From positions 124,001-188,000 of the forward strand of contig JACKCG010000005.1 in assembly GCA_020634135.1 (NCBI GenBank): DNA of 64,000 nucleotides, written 5' to 3'. The first letter of the stretch is position 1, and each line of letters starts with the position of its first letter. The translations under genes and the position numbers were made by a program. This DNA comes from Anaerolineaceae bacterium (GTDB lineage Bacteria; Chloroflexota; Anaerolineae; Aggregatilineales; Phototrophicaceae). The notes under the pieces were generated by a model. It searched no databases. It was not told the DNA's origin and saw nothing but the letters and a program-made list of their open reading frames with translations. This document shows, piece after piece, positions 53,213-61,708 of the stretch.

Positions 53213-54797
53213 GCTGGCGCACATGCCGCACAAAATCGAACTGCCGCAAAGCATCCAGCACTGCATCCGGGAGTGGGTAGTCCAGGGCGAGAATCGTCAG
53301 CGTTTGTCCGCCCGGTTCCGCGCGTCCGGTATGCCAACTGGCGATATTGATGTCATTCTCCGCCATCAGCGTCCCCACTCGCCCGATGACGCCCGGTCTG
53401 TCATAACTCCCCAGGATCAGCAGATGGCCTTCCGGCACGAAGTTCATCCGGTACTGGTTGATCTGGACGATGTGCGGCACTTGATGGTCGAGCAGTGTTC
53501 CGGCCATGATGATTGCCTCGCCATCCTTCAGCGTAATCTGGCACGAGACGAGGTTGGTATAGTGCGCGGTTTTCAGCCCCTTCGTCTGCTTCACCTGGAT
53601 ACCACGCTGCGCTGCCAATACCGGCGCATTGATGTAATTCACCTCACCTGAGACGACGGATTGCAGCAGGCCCTTGAGCAGCGCCACCACCAGCGGCTTA
53701 ACCAACCCATGTACTTCCTCGCCACGAAACTCTACGGCGACCTGCTGGATGTCGTGCCGCGATAAGCTGTCCAGCAGCAACCCCATTTGTTCCGCAAGCC
53801 GCAGATACGGGCGGATCCGCTCGTAACCCACACCAGGGAGCAGCGGCATGTTCACCACGTTACGATAGTCTGTCCCACGCAGGGCATCAATGACCTGCTG
53901 CACAATCTGGAGTGAAAGATGCTGCGTCGCCTCTACTGTGTTGTCACCGATATGGGGCGTATGAATCACATTTTCATACCCAATTAACGGGTTATCCGGG
54001 TCTGGCTTGAGCGCGTAGACATCCAGCGCGACACCGCCCAATTGACCGGAGCCGAGCGCCTGAGCCGCGGCCCGCTCATCCAACACACTGCTGTGAGCCG
54101 TGTTCACCAGCAGCACGCCCGGTTTCATCTGTGCCATGATACCAGCGTTCACCATCTCCCGTGTTTCCCGTGTCGCCGGAACATGCAGGCTAATCACGTC
54201 ACTACGCTGCAACAATTCCTTCAGTCCCACCAGCAGAACACGTCCATCGTCCAGGTGCGACTCATCCACATACGGATCATAGGCCAACACAGTCATGCCG
54301 AAAGCGAGGCAGCGCTGCGCGACAACACGCCCAACACGCCCCAAGCCAATCAACCCCAGCACTTTTCCCTGGAGCTGGATGCCCAGCATCTGCCCCTTAT
54401 CCGGCGGCCAATGCCCGTTTAGCAGGCTGTGATGCGCCGGCAGGAGCTTGCGACTCAGGGCCAGCATGAGGGCAATCGTGTGCTCCCCGGCGGCAACGGC
54501 ATTTACACCCGGGGTATTCATGACGACAATACCCCGGCTGGTAGCCGCTTCCAGGTCAACATTGCTGATGTCAACTCCGATGCGCCCGATCACCTGTAGA
54601 TGGGGAGCAGCATCCAGAAATGCAGCGTCAATCCGCACATCATCGCGGGTGATGACCGCGTGCACCTCTGGAAGTGCTGTCAATATCTCCGCCGGGGATG
54701 CGCCACTAAAATGTGCGGTAATGCCGCTGTCATTCTCGAGCAGGCGAATACTTTCCGGCGTCAGGTCGGTAGTGATGAGAATAATCAGTTTTTCCAC
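53196..54797 (-). CDS. serA: SerA-like D-3-phosphoglycerate dehydrogenase with altered active site
   Basis: A 533-residue protein of the long SerA type: substrate/NAD domains with GLIGLGRVGRVVAQRC (about 151-166), the ASB domain and a C-terminal ACT domain (DRPGVIGRVGTLMAENDINI). Length and order are normal for 3-phosphoglycerate dehydrogenase, the first enzyme of serine synthesis. However, the catalytic Arg is His235 (NTAHSSVLDE instead of NTARGG) and the catalytic Glu is Lys264 (DVYALKP instead of DVFxxEP); only His282 (TPHIG) is kept. It may therefore be inactive, regulatory, or act on something else. A phosphoserine-phosphatase-like gene lies in the same minus-strand run. Confidence 0.85.
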   Translation of the reverse strand: MEKLIILITTDLTPESIRLLENDSGITAHFSGASPAEILTALPEVHAVITRDDVRIDAAFLDAAPHLQVIGRIGVDISNVDLEAATSRGIVVMNTPGVNAVAAGEHTIALMLALSRKLLPAHHSLLNGHWPPDKGQMLGIQLQGKVLGLIGLGRVGRVVAQRCLAFGMTVLAYDPYVDESHLDDGRVLLVGLKELLQRSDVISLHVPATRETREMVNAGIMAQMKPGVLLVNTAHSSVLDERAAAQALGSGQLGGVALDVYALKPDPDNPLIGYENVIHTPHIGDNTVEATQHLSLQIVQQVIDALRGTDYRNVVNMPLLPGVGYERIRPYLRLAEQMGLLLDSLSRHDIQQVAVEFRGEEVHGLVKPLVVALLKGLLQSVVSGEVNYINAPVLAAQRGIQVKQTKGLKTAHYTNLVSCQITLKDGEAIIMAGTLLDHQVPHIVQINQYRMNFVPEGHLLILGSYDRPGVIGRVGTLMAENDINIASWHTGRAEPGGQTLTILALDYPLPDAVLDALRQFDFVRHVRQLTIPD

Positions 54798-54933
54798 GCA
54801 GTTTTTCTCTTATGCTGTCTGCCAATGCATGACGGGGTGGCATCCTGAACACAGATGCACAGGATCGCCGCTAACTGTATGCGCTGATCCTTCGCAACAC
54901 CCCAACGTTCCAACAACACATACCCGTAGCTCG

Positions 54934-56067
54934 CTAATCCACCTTGTATTCGTAGGTGACCGTCACGGTTTCACCTGGCGCAACCGTCACCACCCAACGC
55001 AGCAAATTGTCGGTCTCCTGCTGTGGCTCCCGGGTGAAGACAAACATTTCGCCAGTCTCGCGCCGGAAGTCAACCACTTCGATCTCCAGTGTCTCCGTGC
55101 CGAAATTCTCCAGTGAGAGTTCAACTTCATACAGCGTATCGTAGATACCCTCCCGAATAGTGGTGACACTTTCGCTGCGGTTCACCCGCACATCCTGGAG
55201 CTTGCCAACAGTGACACTGCCCTCGCTGCCCACTGGCGTGATTTCGATGAAGTCACTGCCAATAAAAATGCCATTCTGGTAGGAGCGCACGACGCCTTCC
55301 GTCAGCGGCAGATTGGAATTATTGCGGACTTTGTAGATACTGCTCACCTGTTGGTCAGTCGCAGCATTCCATAACAGCAAGCGGCGGGCAGGCAGCGTGT
55401 TTTGCGCGAGCTGAACATATACCAGATCGCCCTGCGCCGCCGTCATCATCCCTGGCTCATAAATGTACTGGATAGTCGCCGCGCCCACCTCGCCTGACGA
55501 AACCGAACCCGATTCTTCGTATCCGGCGATATACTGGTTGGCCGTGATGCGTGACAGCGTATCCACCTGCTGGGAAGTATCTACCCGCCCGGCGATGAGG
55601 TGTGTTGTCACGTCGTCCAACTCCAACGCGGTGTTGCGGATTTCAGCAAAAAAATCAAAATCAACTGTCGTATCCGTCACATCGCCCAACCACATATCGT
55701 AGCGGGGAGTCCAGCCCAATCCGCTAAAGAGGTATTCCAGCGTAATTTCCCGCAGGTCTTCCCCGGATTCCGCGCGTGACCACTCCAGGACAATCTGTCC
55801 GTTCTGCTGACGAACCCGGTAGGTCGTGACCCGCTCCCCGTCTTCGCGCACCACCAGCGTACTGATAATCATCTGCTGCGGCAAAAACACCTGCACATCC
55901 ACATTGGCCGGGAGTACGATGGCATCATGGGCAAAAGCAATGTCATTCAGGAAGATATAGACTTCATCCGGTTGGCTCACATAGCTGACTTTTTCGGCTG
56001 CCTGAACCGGCCAGGCGGCCAGCGCCAGCAGTAAAACCAGCACCCACACCAATTGTCGGTTACGCAT
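54934..56067 (-). CDS. Secreted DUF4139-like protein
   Basis: A 377-residue exported protein: signal peptide (VLVLLLALAAWPVQA, cleavage before AEKVSY), then a mostly beta-stranded body. The LEYLFSGLGWTPRYDMWL segment (about 127-144) is the typical GxxWTPxYD core of DUF4139 (mucoidy-inhibitor-like) proteins. The ATG at 56067 has AAGGAG upstream; longer readings overlap the preceding gene. It is 89 bases behind the phosphatidylcholine synthase gene. Function unknown. Confidence 0.7.
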   Translation of the reverse strand: MRNRQLVWVLVLLLALAAWPVQAAEKVSYVSQPDEVYIFLNDIAFAHDAIVLPANVDVQVFLPQQMIISTLVVREDGERVTTYRVRQQNGQIVLEWSRAESGEDLREITLEYLFSGLGWTPRYDMWLGDVTDTTVDFDFFAEIRNTALELDDVTTHLIAGRVDTSQQVDTLSRITANQYIAGYEESGSVSSGEVGAATIQYIYEPGMMTAAQGDLVYVQLAQNTLPARRLLLWNAATDQQVSSIYKVRNNSNLPLTEGVVRSYQNGIFIGSDFIEITPVGSEGSVTVGKLQDVRVNRSESVTTIREGIYDTLYEVELSLENFGTETLEIEVVDFRRETGEMFVFTREPQQETDNLLRWVVTVAPGETVTVTYEYKVD

Positions 56068-56156
56068 CTCTGTCACTCCTTCACACCACGCTACAGACAA
56101 AACAGGTTCAGAACCTATCCTTATCTTAAGACATTGGCCCTCCGAGTCAATTCGTC

Positions 56157-56849
56157 TCAGGTCATGCGTAGTTGGTTGCGCCGTATCCGCCAATCAACAA
56201 TAAAGCTGGCCGCCAGATAGTAGGCCGGGAAGAACAGACTCAACCACACCAATGCCGGTTCAGGGACTTCCTGGAACAAGAGGTAGATCACCAGCAAAAA
56301 CCATAGCCCCGCCAGAGTCCAGGTGAGACGCCACAGTATCGGGTTTTTGCTGGGATACAGGTAACGAGTGGGAATGAACGTCAACACACCGGGAATGACC
56401 ACCAGCAGCACCGCGATAACAGGTTCGGGGCGCAACCAGTACAGATACAAGGCAACGGTACTCCAATAGCTGGGAAAACCGAGGAAAAAAGCGTCTTTGG
56501 TTTTCATCTCAACCTGGCCGTAAGCATATAACGCCGCAAAAACCGGCACAGCCAGCCATAGCCAGTGTGGCAGCAGCGCCTGCATCCCCATAATAAACAC
56601 GGGTACCCAGACAAATGTGAGCGTGTCAATCACATTATCCATTTCAGCGCCGCTAAAGCCGGGAAGCGTCTCGCTCACCCGAACCCGACGTGCCAAAATG
56701 CCGTCTGTGCCGTCAATCAGCATCGTGATGATGAGCATCAGGAACGCCAGGCGAACCTGCCCAGCCGCAGCGGCGAACAAGGCAAAAACACCGATCAGAC
56801 CGCCAAGCGCTGTATAAAAATGGACTGTCCAGGCCGCAATCTTCAACAT
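56157..56849 (-). CDS. pcs: Phosphatidylcholine synthase
   Basis: A 230-residue CDP-alcohol phosphatidyltransferase with about eight helices. The family motif is complete: DGTDGILARR (about 46-55) and, after 8-10 residues, GAEMDNVID. The sequence follows the bacterial Pcs subgroup: VRVSETLPGFSG, MKTKDAFFLGFPSYWS (about 120-135) and LTFIPTRYLYP. Pcs makes phosphatidylcholine directly from CDP-diacylglycerol and choline. It sits 10 bases after the DedA gene in a run of minus-strand genes. Confidence 0.82.
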   Translation of the reverse strand: MLKIAAWTVHFYTALGGLIGVFALFAAAAGQVRLAFLMLIITMLIDGTDGILARRVRVSETLPGFSGAEMDNVIDTLTFVWVPVFIMGMQALLPHWLWLAVPVFAALYAYGQVEMKTKDAFFLGFPSYWSTVALYLYWLRPEPVIAVLLVVIPGVLTFIPTRYLYPSKNPILWRLTWTLAGLWFLLVIYLLFQEVPEPALVWLSLFFPAYYLAASFIVDWRIRRNQLRMT

Positions 56850-56859
56850 ATCCCCGCTC

Positions 56860-57528
56860 TCACTCCGATGTTGTCATATGGGCTGCCCGGTGCTGGCGGC
56901 GGCGCAGGATATACCAGCCCAGGGCAATAACCATCAACACATACATCACATTCTGGTAAACATCCATCCAGTCCAGCACCTGCTCCCAGTTCTGCCCCAG
57001 CCACATGCCGAACAGCGTAAAGGGCGCAATCCACAACGCTGCACCCAGCGCGGTGTAAATGACAAACATGACAAGATTCATGCGGGCGACTCCAGCGGGA
57101 ATCGAGACGACGCCATGTACCATCGGCAGCAGCCGCGCCACGAACACAATCACCCCACCCCGCCGCCGGAATAACCCCATCGCCCGGTCATAATCCTGCA
57201 CCGTAAAAACGCTCAGGTGGATCCAGCGCCAATCCAGTGTACCATAACGGCCAATCCCGGCACGGACACGATCCTCACCTAGCTGCCGTCCCAGCGTGTA
57301 GAATATCAACGACCCGACCAATGAACCCATCACTCCGGCCACGATGATCGCTGCGGGTGTGATTTTGCCATCATAGGCCATTTTACCTGCCAGCGGGTAC
57401 AGAAATTCTGAGGGCGTGAGAGGAAACAGGTTCTCAAACAAAGCGACCAGGCCGATGCCTGGCGCGCCAAAAGAACCTACAAGTTGTTCTAACAACCGGG
57501 TGACGCCCTCAATCAGGTCAGTCAGCAT
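56860..57528 (-). CDS. DedA-family membrane protein
   Basis: A 222-residue DedA/VTT-domain protein. Motif ENLFPLTPSEFLYPLAG (about 31-47), the GSLIFYTLGRQLGE helix (about 71-84) with the conserved Gly/Arg, and FVARLLPMVHGVVSIPAG (about 130-147) are typical. Members are proton-motive-force-linked lipid scramblases or flippases in the cytoplasmic membrane. The gene overlaps the HAD gene upstream by 11 bases and precedes pcs, consistent with phospholipid handling. Confidence 0.88.
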   Translation of the reverse strand: MLTDLIEGVTRLLEQLVGSFGAPGIGLVALFENLFPLTPSEFLYPLAGKMAYDGKITPAAIIVAGVMGSLVGSLIFYTLGRQLGEDRVRAGIGRYGTLDWRWIHLSVFTVQDYDRAMGLFRRRGGVIVFVARLLPMVHGVVSIPAGVARMNLVMFVIYTALGAALWIAPFTLFGMWLGQNWEQVLDWMDVYQNVMYVLMVIALGWYILRRRQHRAAHMTTSE

Positions 57529-58207
57529 AGAGGTCAGGCATATCGTTTAGCTGGCGAAGGACATCATGCAGGTCAGCAAAAACATGGGGCGTGATGTCCT
57601 GAAAGGCATCCGGCCCGCTGTGGGTACTATCCGGCACAGCATAACAGGTCATCCCTGCTGCGACTGCCGCCCGTGCTCCGGCGGGGCTGTCTTCCAGCGC
57701 CAGGCAGTTTTCCGGCGCGACCCCCAGCAACCGCGCCGCCCGCAGATACACATCCGGTGCGGGTTTGCCACGTGCGTCATCATCCGCTGAACAGCGCAAT
57801 GAGAAGACATGCTCCCATCCCTGTGAAACAACCGTCGCGTTGATAATGGACATAGGAGAACTTGACGCGATAGCAGTGGGAAGTCCGCTGCCCTGAACAT
57901 ACGCCACCAGTTCCGCTGCGCCTGGTTGTGGCTTGACCTTACGGGGGATCAGCCGCAGCATCCGATCCATGAGTTCGCTGTAAAGCTCGTCTATACTCTC
58001 ATCAAAGTGGTAGACTGCGTTGAGCTTCTCAAAAAACTCGTCCACCCGTAGCCCGATAATCTGGGCGCGAACTTCCTTGGTATACTGGTGTCCCCGCGAT
58101 TCGATCAAATCCGCTTCCGCCGCGTGCCATACCGGCTCAGAATCGACCAGCAGGCCGTCCATATCAAAAATAATCGCTTGTGGCTGCCAATTTACTGTCA
58201 TCATCAT
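57518..58207 (-). CDS. HAD-superfamily hydrolase (beta-phosphoglucomutase-like)
   Basis: A 229-residue HAD subfamily IA phosphatase: motif I FDMDGLLVDSEP (about 14-25), motif II ASSSP, motif III Lys in GKPAPDVYL and motif IV LEDSPAGARAA. The cap is the helical beta-phosphoglucomutase type. Likely acts on sugar phosphates. Three ATGs stand in a row (58207, 58204, 58201); the first overlaps the stop of the previous gene (ATGA). Confidence 0.85.
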   Translation of the reverse strand: MMMTVNWQPQAIIFDMDGLLVDSEPVWHAAEADLIESRGHQYTKEVRAQIIGLRVDEFFEKLNAVYHFDESIDELYSELMDRMLRLIPRKVKPQPGAAELVAYVQGSGLPTAIASSSPMSIINATVVSQGWEHVFSLRCSADDDARGKPAPDVYLRAARLLGVAPENCLALEDSPAGARAAVAAGMTCYAVPDSTHSGPDAFQDITPHVFADLHDVLRQLNDMPDLYAD

Positions 58208-59046
58208 TGTCCAAACGCGACACGAAACGCCCGTCGCAAATCATCGTTCTGAATCAACAGGCCTGACTCTTTGACCAGGTCAAGCCCTTTCTGGAAAACG
58301 GCCTGGTGTGAACTGCCGATCACCCGCGCAAAACCACTCGGCCCGGCGGCCAGCGGCAGCACTGGCGCAAGCGAGTTCACGCTGATGAACACATCCGCCC
58401 CGTCACGCACTTTCTGACGGCTGACCACCCCGCCAAAGCCAACAAACAGATCCACCACACTGCGGGTCGCAAGGTCAGAAGCACCGTCCCCGATCATGAA
58501 GCGACGACCGTGCCTATCTCCTGCCAGCGCCCGAATAATATCCGGCTTGCCACTGGAGACCGTCAGCGGCCCCTCATCATAATCCAGGTAAGCCTGCTGC
58601 TGGTGGGTTTCCGGTTGGTTATAGCGCCACCACTCGCCCGCCAACTGATCGTATTCGATTTCAACAGCACGGATATTCTCCGGGGGGACACCCAACCGCC
58701 GCCCGAAACCGCGTACCGGCTCGGCCAGCCCACCGCTGATGATGAACACCTGCTTGCCCAGGAAACGCAACGCCGCGATGACTTCCAGCGCATCCGGCAC
58801 CATCGTCTCCCAGTAACGATCTTCAATGGCCTGCAACTGCCCGCGCGTCGGGCGGATGGCTTGCAGCCGCTTGCCATAGACTTCAGCCAGGTCGAGGTCG
58901 CCATTCATGGCCTTGTCGGTCAATACACCAACACGCCATTCTTTGCCCTTCAAACGTGCCAGCTCATCAATACCTTCAATGGTTGAAAGGGTGCTATCAC
59001 AATCGAAAAACACCAGATCATAGCTTGTCCAGCGGGTATCATTCAT
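58204..59046 (-). CDS. HAD phosphatase, phosphoserine-phosphatase-like
   Basis: A 280-residue HAD enzyme: motif I FFDCDSTLSTIEG (about 14-26; DxDST as in SerB), motif II IISGG and motif IV MIGDGASDLAT. The helical cap and SerB-like motifs suggest phosphoserine phosphatase, which would fit with the SerA-like gene in the same run. The ATG at 59046 follows GGAG by ten bases; upstream in-frame codons give an unrelated Cys-rich extension. Other small-phosphate substrates are possible. Confidence 0.8.
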   Translation of the reverse strand: MNDTRWTSYDLVFFDCDSTLSTIEGIDELARLKGKEWRVGVLTDKAMNGDLDLAEVYGKRLQAIRPTRGQLQAIEDRYWETMVPDALEVIAALRFLGKQVFIISGGLAEPVRGFGRRLGVPPENIRAVEIEYDQLAGEWWRYNQPETHQQQAYLDYDEGPLTVSSGKPDIIRALAGDRHGRRFMIGDGASDLATRSVVDLFVGFGGVVSRQKVRDGADVFISVNSLAPVLPLAAGPSGFARVIGSSHQAVFQKGLDLVKESGLLIQNDDLRRAFRVAFGQ

Positions 59047-59151
59047 GCTATCGCGTCTCCCCGACGTGCAAACAGGACAAATTCTACAGTGTCCGGTGGG
59101 GTTTGTGAACCCTGGTGCGACTGTCAATAAGTGGTATTATCTTTGGACATT

Positions 59152-59673
59152 ATGACCAAGAGCAGCAGACAGGAACACGCTTTAATCATGATTCCTCTGG
59201 AAAATATCGCCGAACTGCCCAGTTTTCACCGCGCTACTATCGTGCCGGAGTATCTGGATGCAATGGGCCATATGAACATTCGTTGGTATATGGCAATTTT
59301 CGATGATGCCGCCTGGAAGTTTTTCGACCATTTCGGCATGAATATCGAGTACTACCAGCGCGAGCAGGCTGGTGGCTTCGCCCTACAGCACTTCATCCGC
59401 TATCTGGCGGAAGTACGCCTGGGTGAAACCGTTGCCATTCATACCCGCATCCTGGGACGTTCCGCCAAACGTATTCACTTCATGCACTTCATGGTGAACG
59501 AAACCACCGGAGTCCTGGCAGCGACGTTGGAAGTATTAGGCTCGCACGCCGATATGCGCGTGCGGCGGACTTCGCCCTACCCGCCCTATATCGCCGAGAA
59601 GATAGATGCCATTTTACAGGAGCATACCCGCTTGAACTGGGAAGCCCCGGTCTGCGGCGTGATTCAGCCCTAG
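59152..59673 (+). CDS. Hotdog-fold acyl-CoA thioesterase
   Basis: A 173-residue 4HBT-type thioesterase. The pattern YLDAMGHMNIRWYMAIFDDA (about 35-54) carries the usual Asp/Gly-His-Met/Asn active-site region, and RRTSPYPPYIAE follows near the end. The start could also be the ATG at 59188; neither has a clear ribosome-binding site. Its stop overlaps the stop of the convergent thioredoxin-like gene. Substrate unknown. Confidence 0.78.
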   Translation: MTKSSRQEHALIMIPLENIAELPSFHRATIVPEYLDAMGHMNIRWYMAIFDDAAWKFFDHFGMNIEYYQREQAGGFALQHFIRYLAEVRLGETVAIHTRILGRSAKRIHFMHFMVNETTGVLAATLEVLGSHADMRVRRTSPYPPYIAEKIDAILQEHTRLNWEAPVCGVIQP

Positions 59674-60167
59674 CTGTTCTCCGCTAAAGCATCATTGATA
59701 CCCCGGCGCAGTGTGGCTTCAGTTTGCAGCCCCTGGTAGATCGCCACCACCTGACCGCGTTCATTAAAAATGATGGTGATTGGGGTTGAGGTCACGCTAT
59801 AGCGCACCTTCAAGGGGCGCTTGTCCGCATCACCCACATTGGCGTATTCGGCCACCAACTGGCCGTTATAAGTCTGTACTAACCCATCCACGATGGATTT
59901 CTGCCGGCGGCAGTACGGTCAGCCGTCGGCCTCGAACATCAGCAGCGTCACCGTGTCATCATCGCGGGCAAACTGCGCTTCCACTGTACGTCCTGCGGTG
60001 CGCCCGGCAGTAACTCGTTCGGTTTTATCGGCTGTCAGGCCAACCGCCAGCACATACCCCAACATGCCCAGCAGCCCAAGCAGCAGCGCCCCGGCGACCC
60101 ACCGCCCTAATCGGGAGCCGCCCGCGTCAACGGGGATCTCCGGCGTCTCTGTTGATTCAGGATTCAT
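59670..60167 (-). CDS. Membrane-anchored thioredoxin-like protein with in-frame UGA (selenocysteine candidate, UPYC)
   Basis: Read through one in-frame TGA (59919-59921), this is a 165-residue protein: a membrane helix (about 20-42, RWVAGALLLGLLGMLGYVL), then a thioredoxin fold. The TGA falls at residue 83 in LLMFEADG-U-PYCRRQ, exactly where the first Cys of a CPYC redox motif belongs; the second Cys is Cys86. Downstream come the cis-Pro loop STPITIIFNERGQVV and the final helices, in the same frame without another stop. Ordinary gene callers would split it into 59919-60167 and 59670-59891. Most likely a selenoprotein with UxxC redox centre facing outside; a nonsense mutation or sequencing error of a Cys codon is the alternative. 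It sits 34 bases after the hydrolase gene. Confidence 0.7.
59876..59921 (-). promoter_or_regulatory. UGA codon and candidate bacterial SECIS region
   Basis: Immediately after the UGA the transcript can form GUACU...AGUAC (closing pair, ending 43 bases after the UGA) enclosing CUGCC-GCC-GGCAG and AUCCA-UCG-UGGAU hairpins. Bacterial selenocysteine insertion elements are hairpins within about 40 bases downstream of the UGA, so the place fits; the exact loop consensus is not clearly met. Confidence 0.4.
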
Positions 60168-60201
60168 CACATCGTTCCATATCAAAATCAAAAATCATCC
60201 A

Positions 60202-60984
60202 TCAGGAATGTGCTTTTACAAACTGCTCCAACACAGCGAAATATGGCCCAATACCATAGATCAGCAGGTCATTATGTCCCGCGCCGGGGATCCGCAGCAG
60301 CATTTTGGCCTCAGCGGGTGAAGCATCGAATAACGTCTGTCCATTTTCCACTGGAATAAGTGTATCATTTTCGCCATGAATCACCAGGAGCGGCAGATGC
60401 GACCCGGCAATCTTCCCGACGTTACCAAATACACTCGGCACCTGCTTGAGCAGTTCTTCCGGTATCATCAGCCGCCGGAAGAGGGACGGCTCATGCGCGA
60501 AACCACTTTCAATAATGACGCCCCTCAAAGCATCCGGCTGCTCACTCGCCAGATGCGCTGCCGGTGCACTGCCCAACGAACGACCCATCACGAACAGTGC
60601 CGTATTCGTAATACCCGCCCGTTTCACAATATCTGGCACGGCCTTCAGTACGGCTTCGGCGTCGGCCAGCAGCGTGCTGACCAGCGGCTTTCCACTGCTC
60701 CAACCGTAGCCCCGGTAATCCACCACCAGCAGCGAAACCCCAGCATCATGGAACAAATCGGCCATGCTGTCATAATCGGACGCGATTTCCCCGTTGCCAT
60801 GAAAATACAGCAGCACGGGTGTTTCCGGCGTATGCGCATACAAGCGATAACCTAACGCCACCGCTTCCGCCACCGGGATTGTACCGTCATGGACATTCGG
60901 CGGGTTATTTTCACCGGGGCGTGCCGAGCGGGGATAAAACAGATTATTCACAATCAGAGGGTTATCCAGCAGTCTTGGGAGCAT
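60202..60984 (-). CDS. Alpha/beta hydrolase
   Basis: A 260-residue alpha/beta hydrolase of the BEM46/serine-aminopeptidase-like type. YFHGNGE (about 60-66) forms the oxyanion region, GRSLGS (about 133-138) the nucleophile elbow with its Ser, IHGENDTLIP the Asp loop and PGAGHNDLL the His loop. No signal peptide. It lies between lipB and the thioredoxin-like gene on the same strand, with short gaps. Substrate unknown. Confidence 0.85.
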   Translation of the reverse strand: MLPRLLDNPLIVNNLFYPRSARPGENNPPNVHDGTIPVAEAVALGYRLYAHTPETPVLLYFHGNGEIASDYDSMADLFHDAGVSLLVVDYRGYGWSSGKPLVSTLLADAEAVLKAVPDIVKRAGITNTALFVMGRSLGSAPAAHLASEQPDALRGVIIESGFAHEPSLFRRLMIPEELLKQVPSVFGNVGKIAGSHLPLLVIHGENDTLIPVENGQTLFDASPAEAKMLLRIPGAGHNDLLIYGIGPYFAVLEQFVKAHS

Positions 60985-60999
60985 AAATACCTGTTCCTT

Positions 61000-61677
61000 T
61001 CACGGGGTTGTCATCTCAAACCCGAACACGCTGCCAAAATGGGCGATTACACACGCCGCTAATCCCGGCATAGCAACCTGCTGCCGCATCAGAGCGGCCA
61101 TGCTGGTGACACCTTTATCCTTGATGCCGCACGGGATAATCCCATCAAAGTAGCGTAAGTCCGTATTCACATTGAGCGCAAACCCATGTTTAGTTACGCC
61201 GCGCACATTCACTTTTACCCCAATCGCGCAGATTTTAGCCGCGCCCTGGGGAGCATCTACCCACACACCTGTTAAGCCGGTAGCAGACCGCCCAGTGATA
61301 CCGTAATCGGCTAACGTGCGGATGATGACCGTCTCCAGATCGCGCACATACCCTACCACATCCACCCGCAGCCGTTCATCATGGCGCGGCAGAGCGATAA
61401 TCGGGTAGCCGACCAGCTGCCCTGGCCCATGATAGGTGACATCACCGCCCCTGTCAGTCCGAAATACTGTGATACCCCGCTGGGTGAGTTCCTCAGGAGA
61501 TAGCAGCAGATTTTCATCATGACCAGACGAACCAAAGGTATAGGTGTGGGTATGTTCCAGCAGCAGCAACCGGTCTGCGATTTCGCCGCGTCCACGCCGG
61601 GTTGCCAGTTCATTCTGCCAATCCCAGGCTGCCTGGTATGGCACAAGCCCCGGCAAAACCACTTCACATTGCATCAT
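61000..61677 (-). CDS. lipB: Octanoyl-[acyl-carrier-protein]:protein N-octanoyltransferase
   Basis: A 225-residue LipB that transfers octanoyl groups from acyl carrier protein to lipoyl domains, the first step of lipoate synthesis. The signature RGGDVTYHGPGQLVGYPI (about 77-94) is intact, as are the Lys of AKICAIGVKV and the catalytic Cys of IIPCGIKDKGVTS (about 185-197). LipA is not in the window; LpdA at 44890-46293 uses the product. Two ATGs in a row start the gene. Confidence 0.93.
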   Translation of the reverse strand: MMQCEVVLPGLVPYQAAWDWQNELATRRGRGEIADRLLLLEHTHTYTFGSSGHDENLLLSPEELTQRGITVFRTDRGGDVTYHGPGQLVGYPIIALPRHDERLRVDVVGYVRDLETVIIRTLADYGITGRSATGLTGVWVDAPQGAAKICAIGVKVNVRGVTKHGFALNVNTDLRYFDGIIPCGIKDKGVTSMAALMRQQVAMPGLAACVIAHFGSVFGFEMTTP

Positions 61678-61708
61678 TCTTATTTGTTACTCAGCACTTT
61701 TTCGGCAT

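Noticed and set aside
59670..60167. Simple pseudogene or frameshift reading of the thioredoxin-like gene
   Set aside because: The two halves are in the same frame and the only defect is a UGA at the redox Cys. A point mutation is still possible but is the less likely reading.
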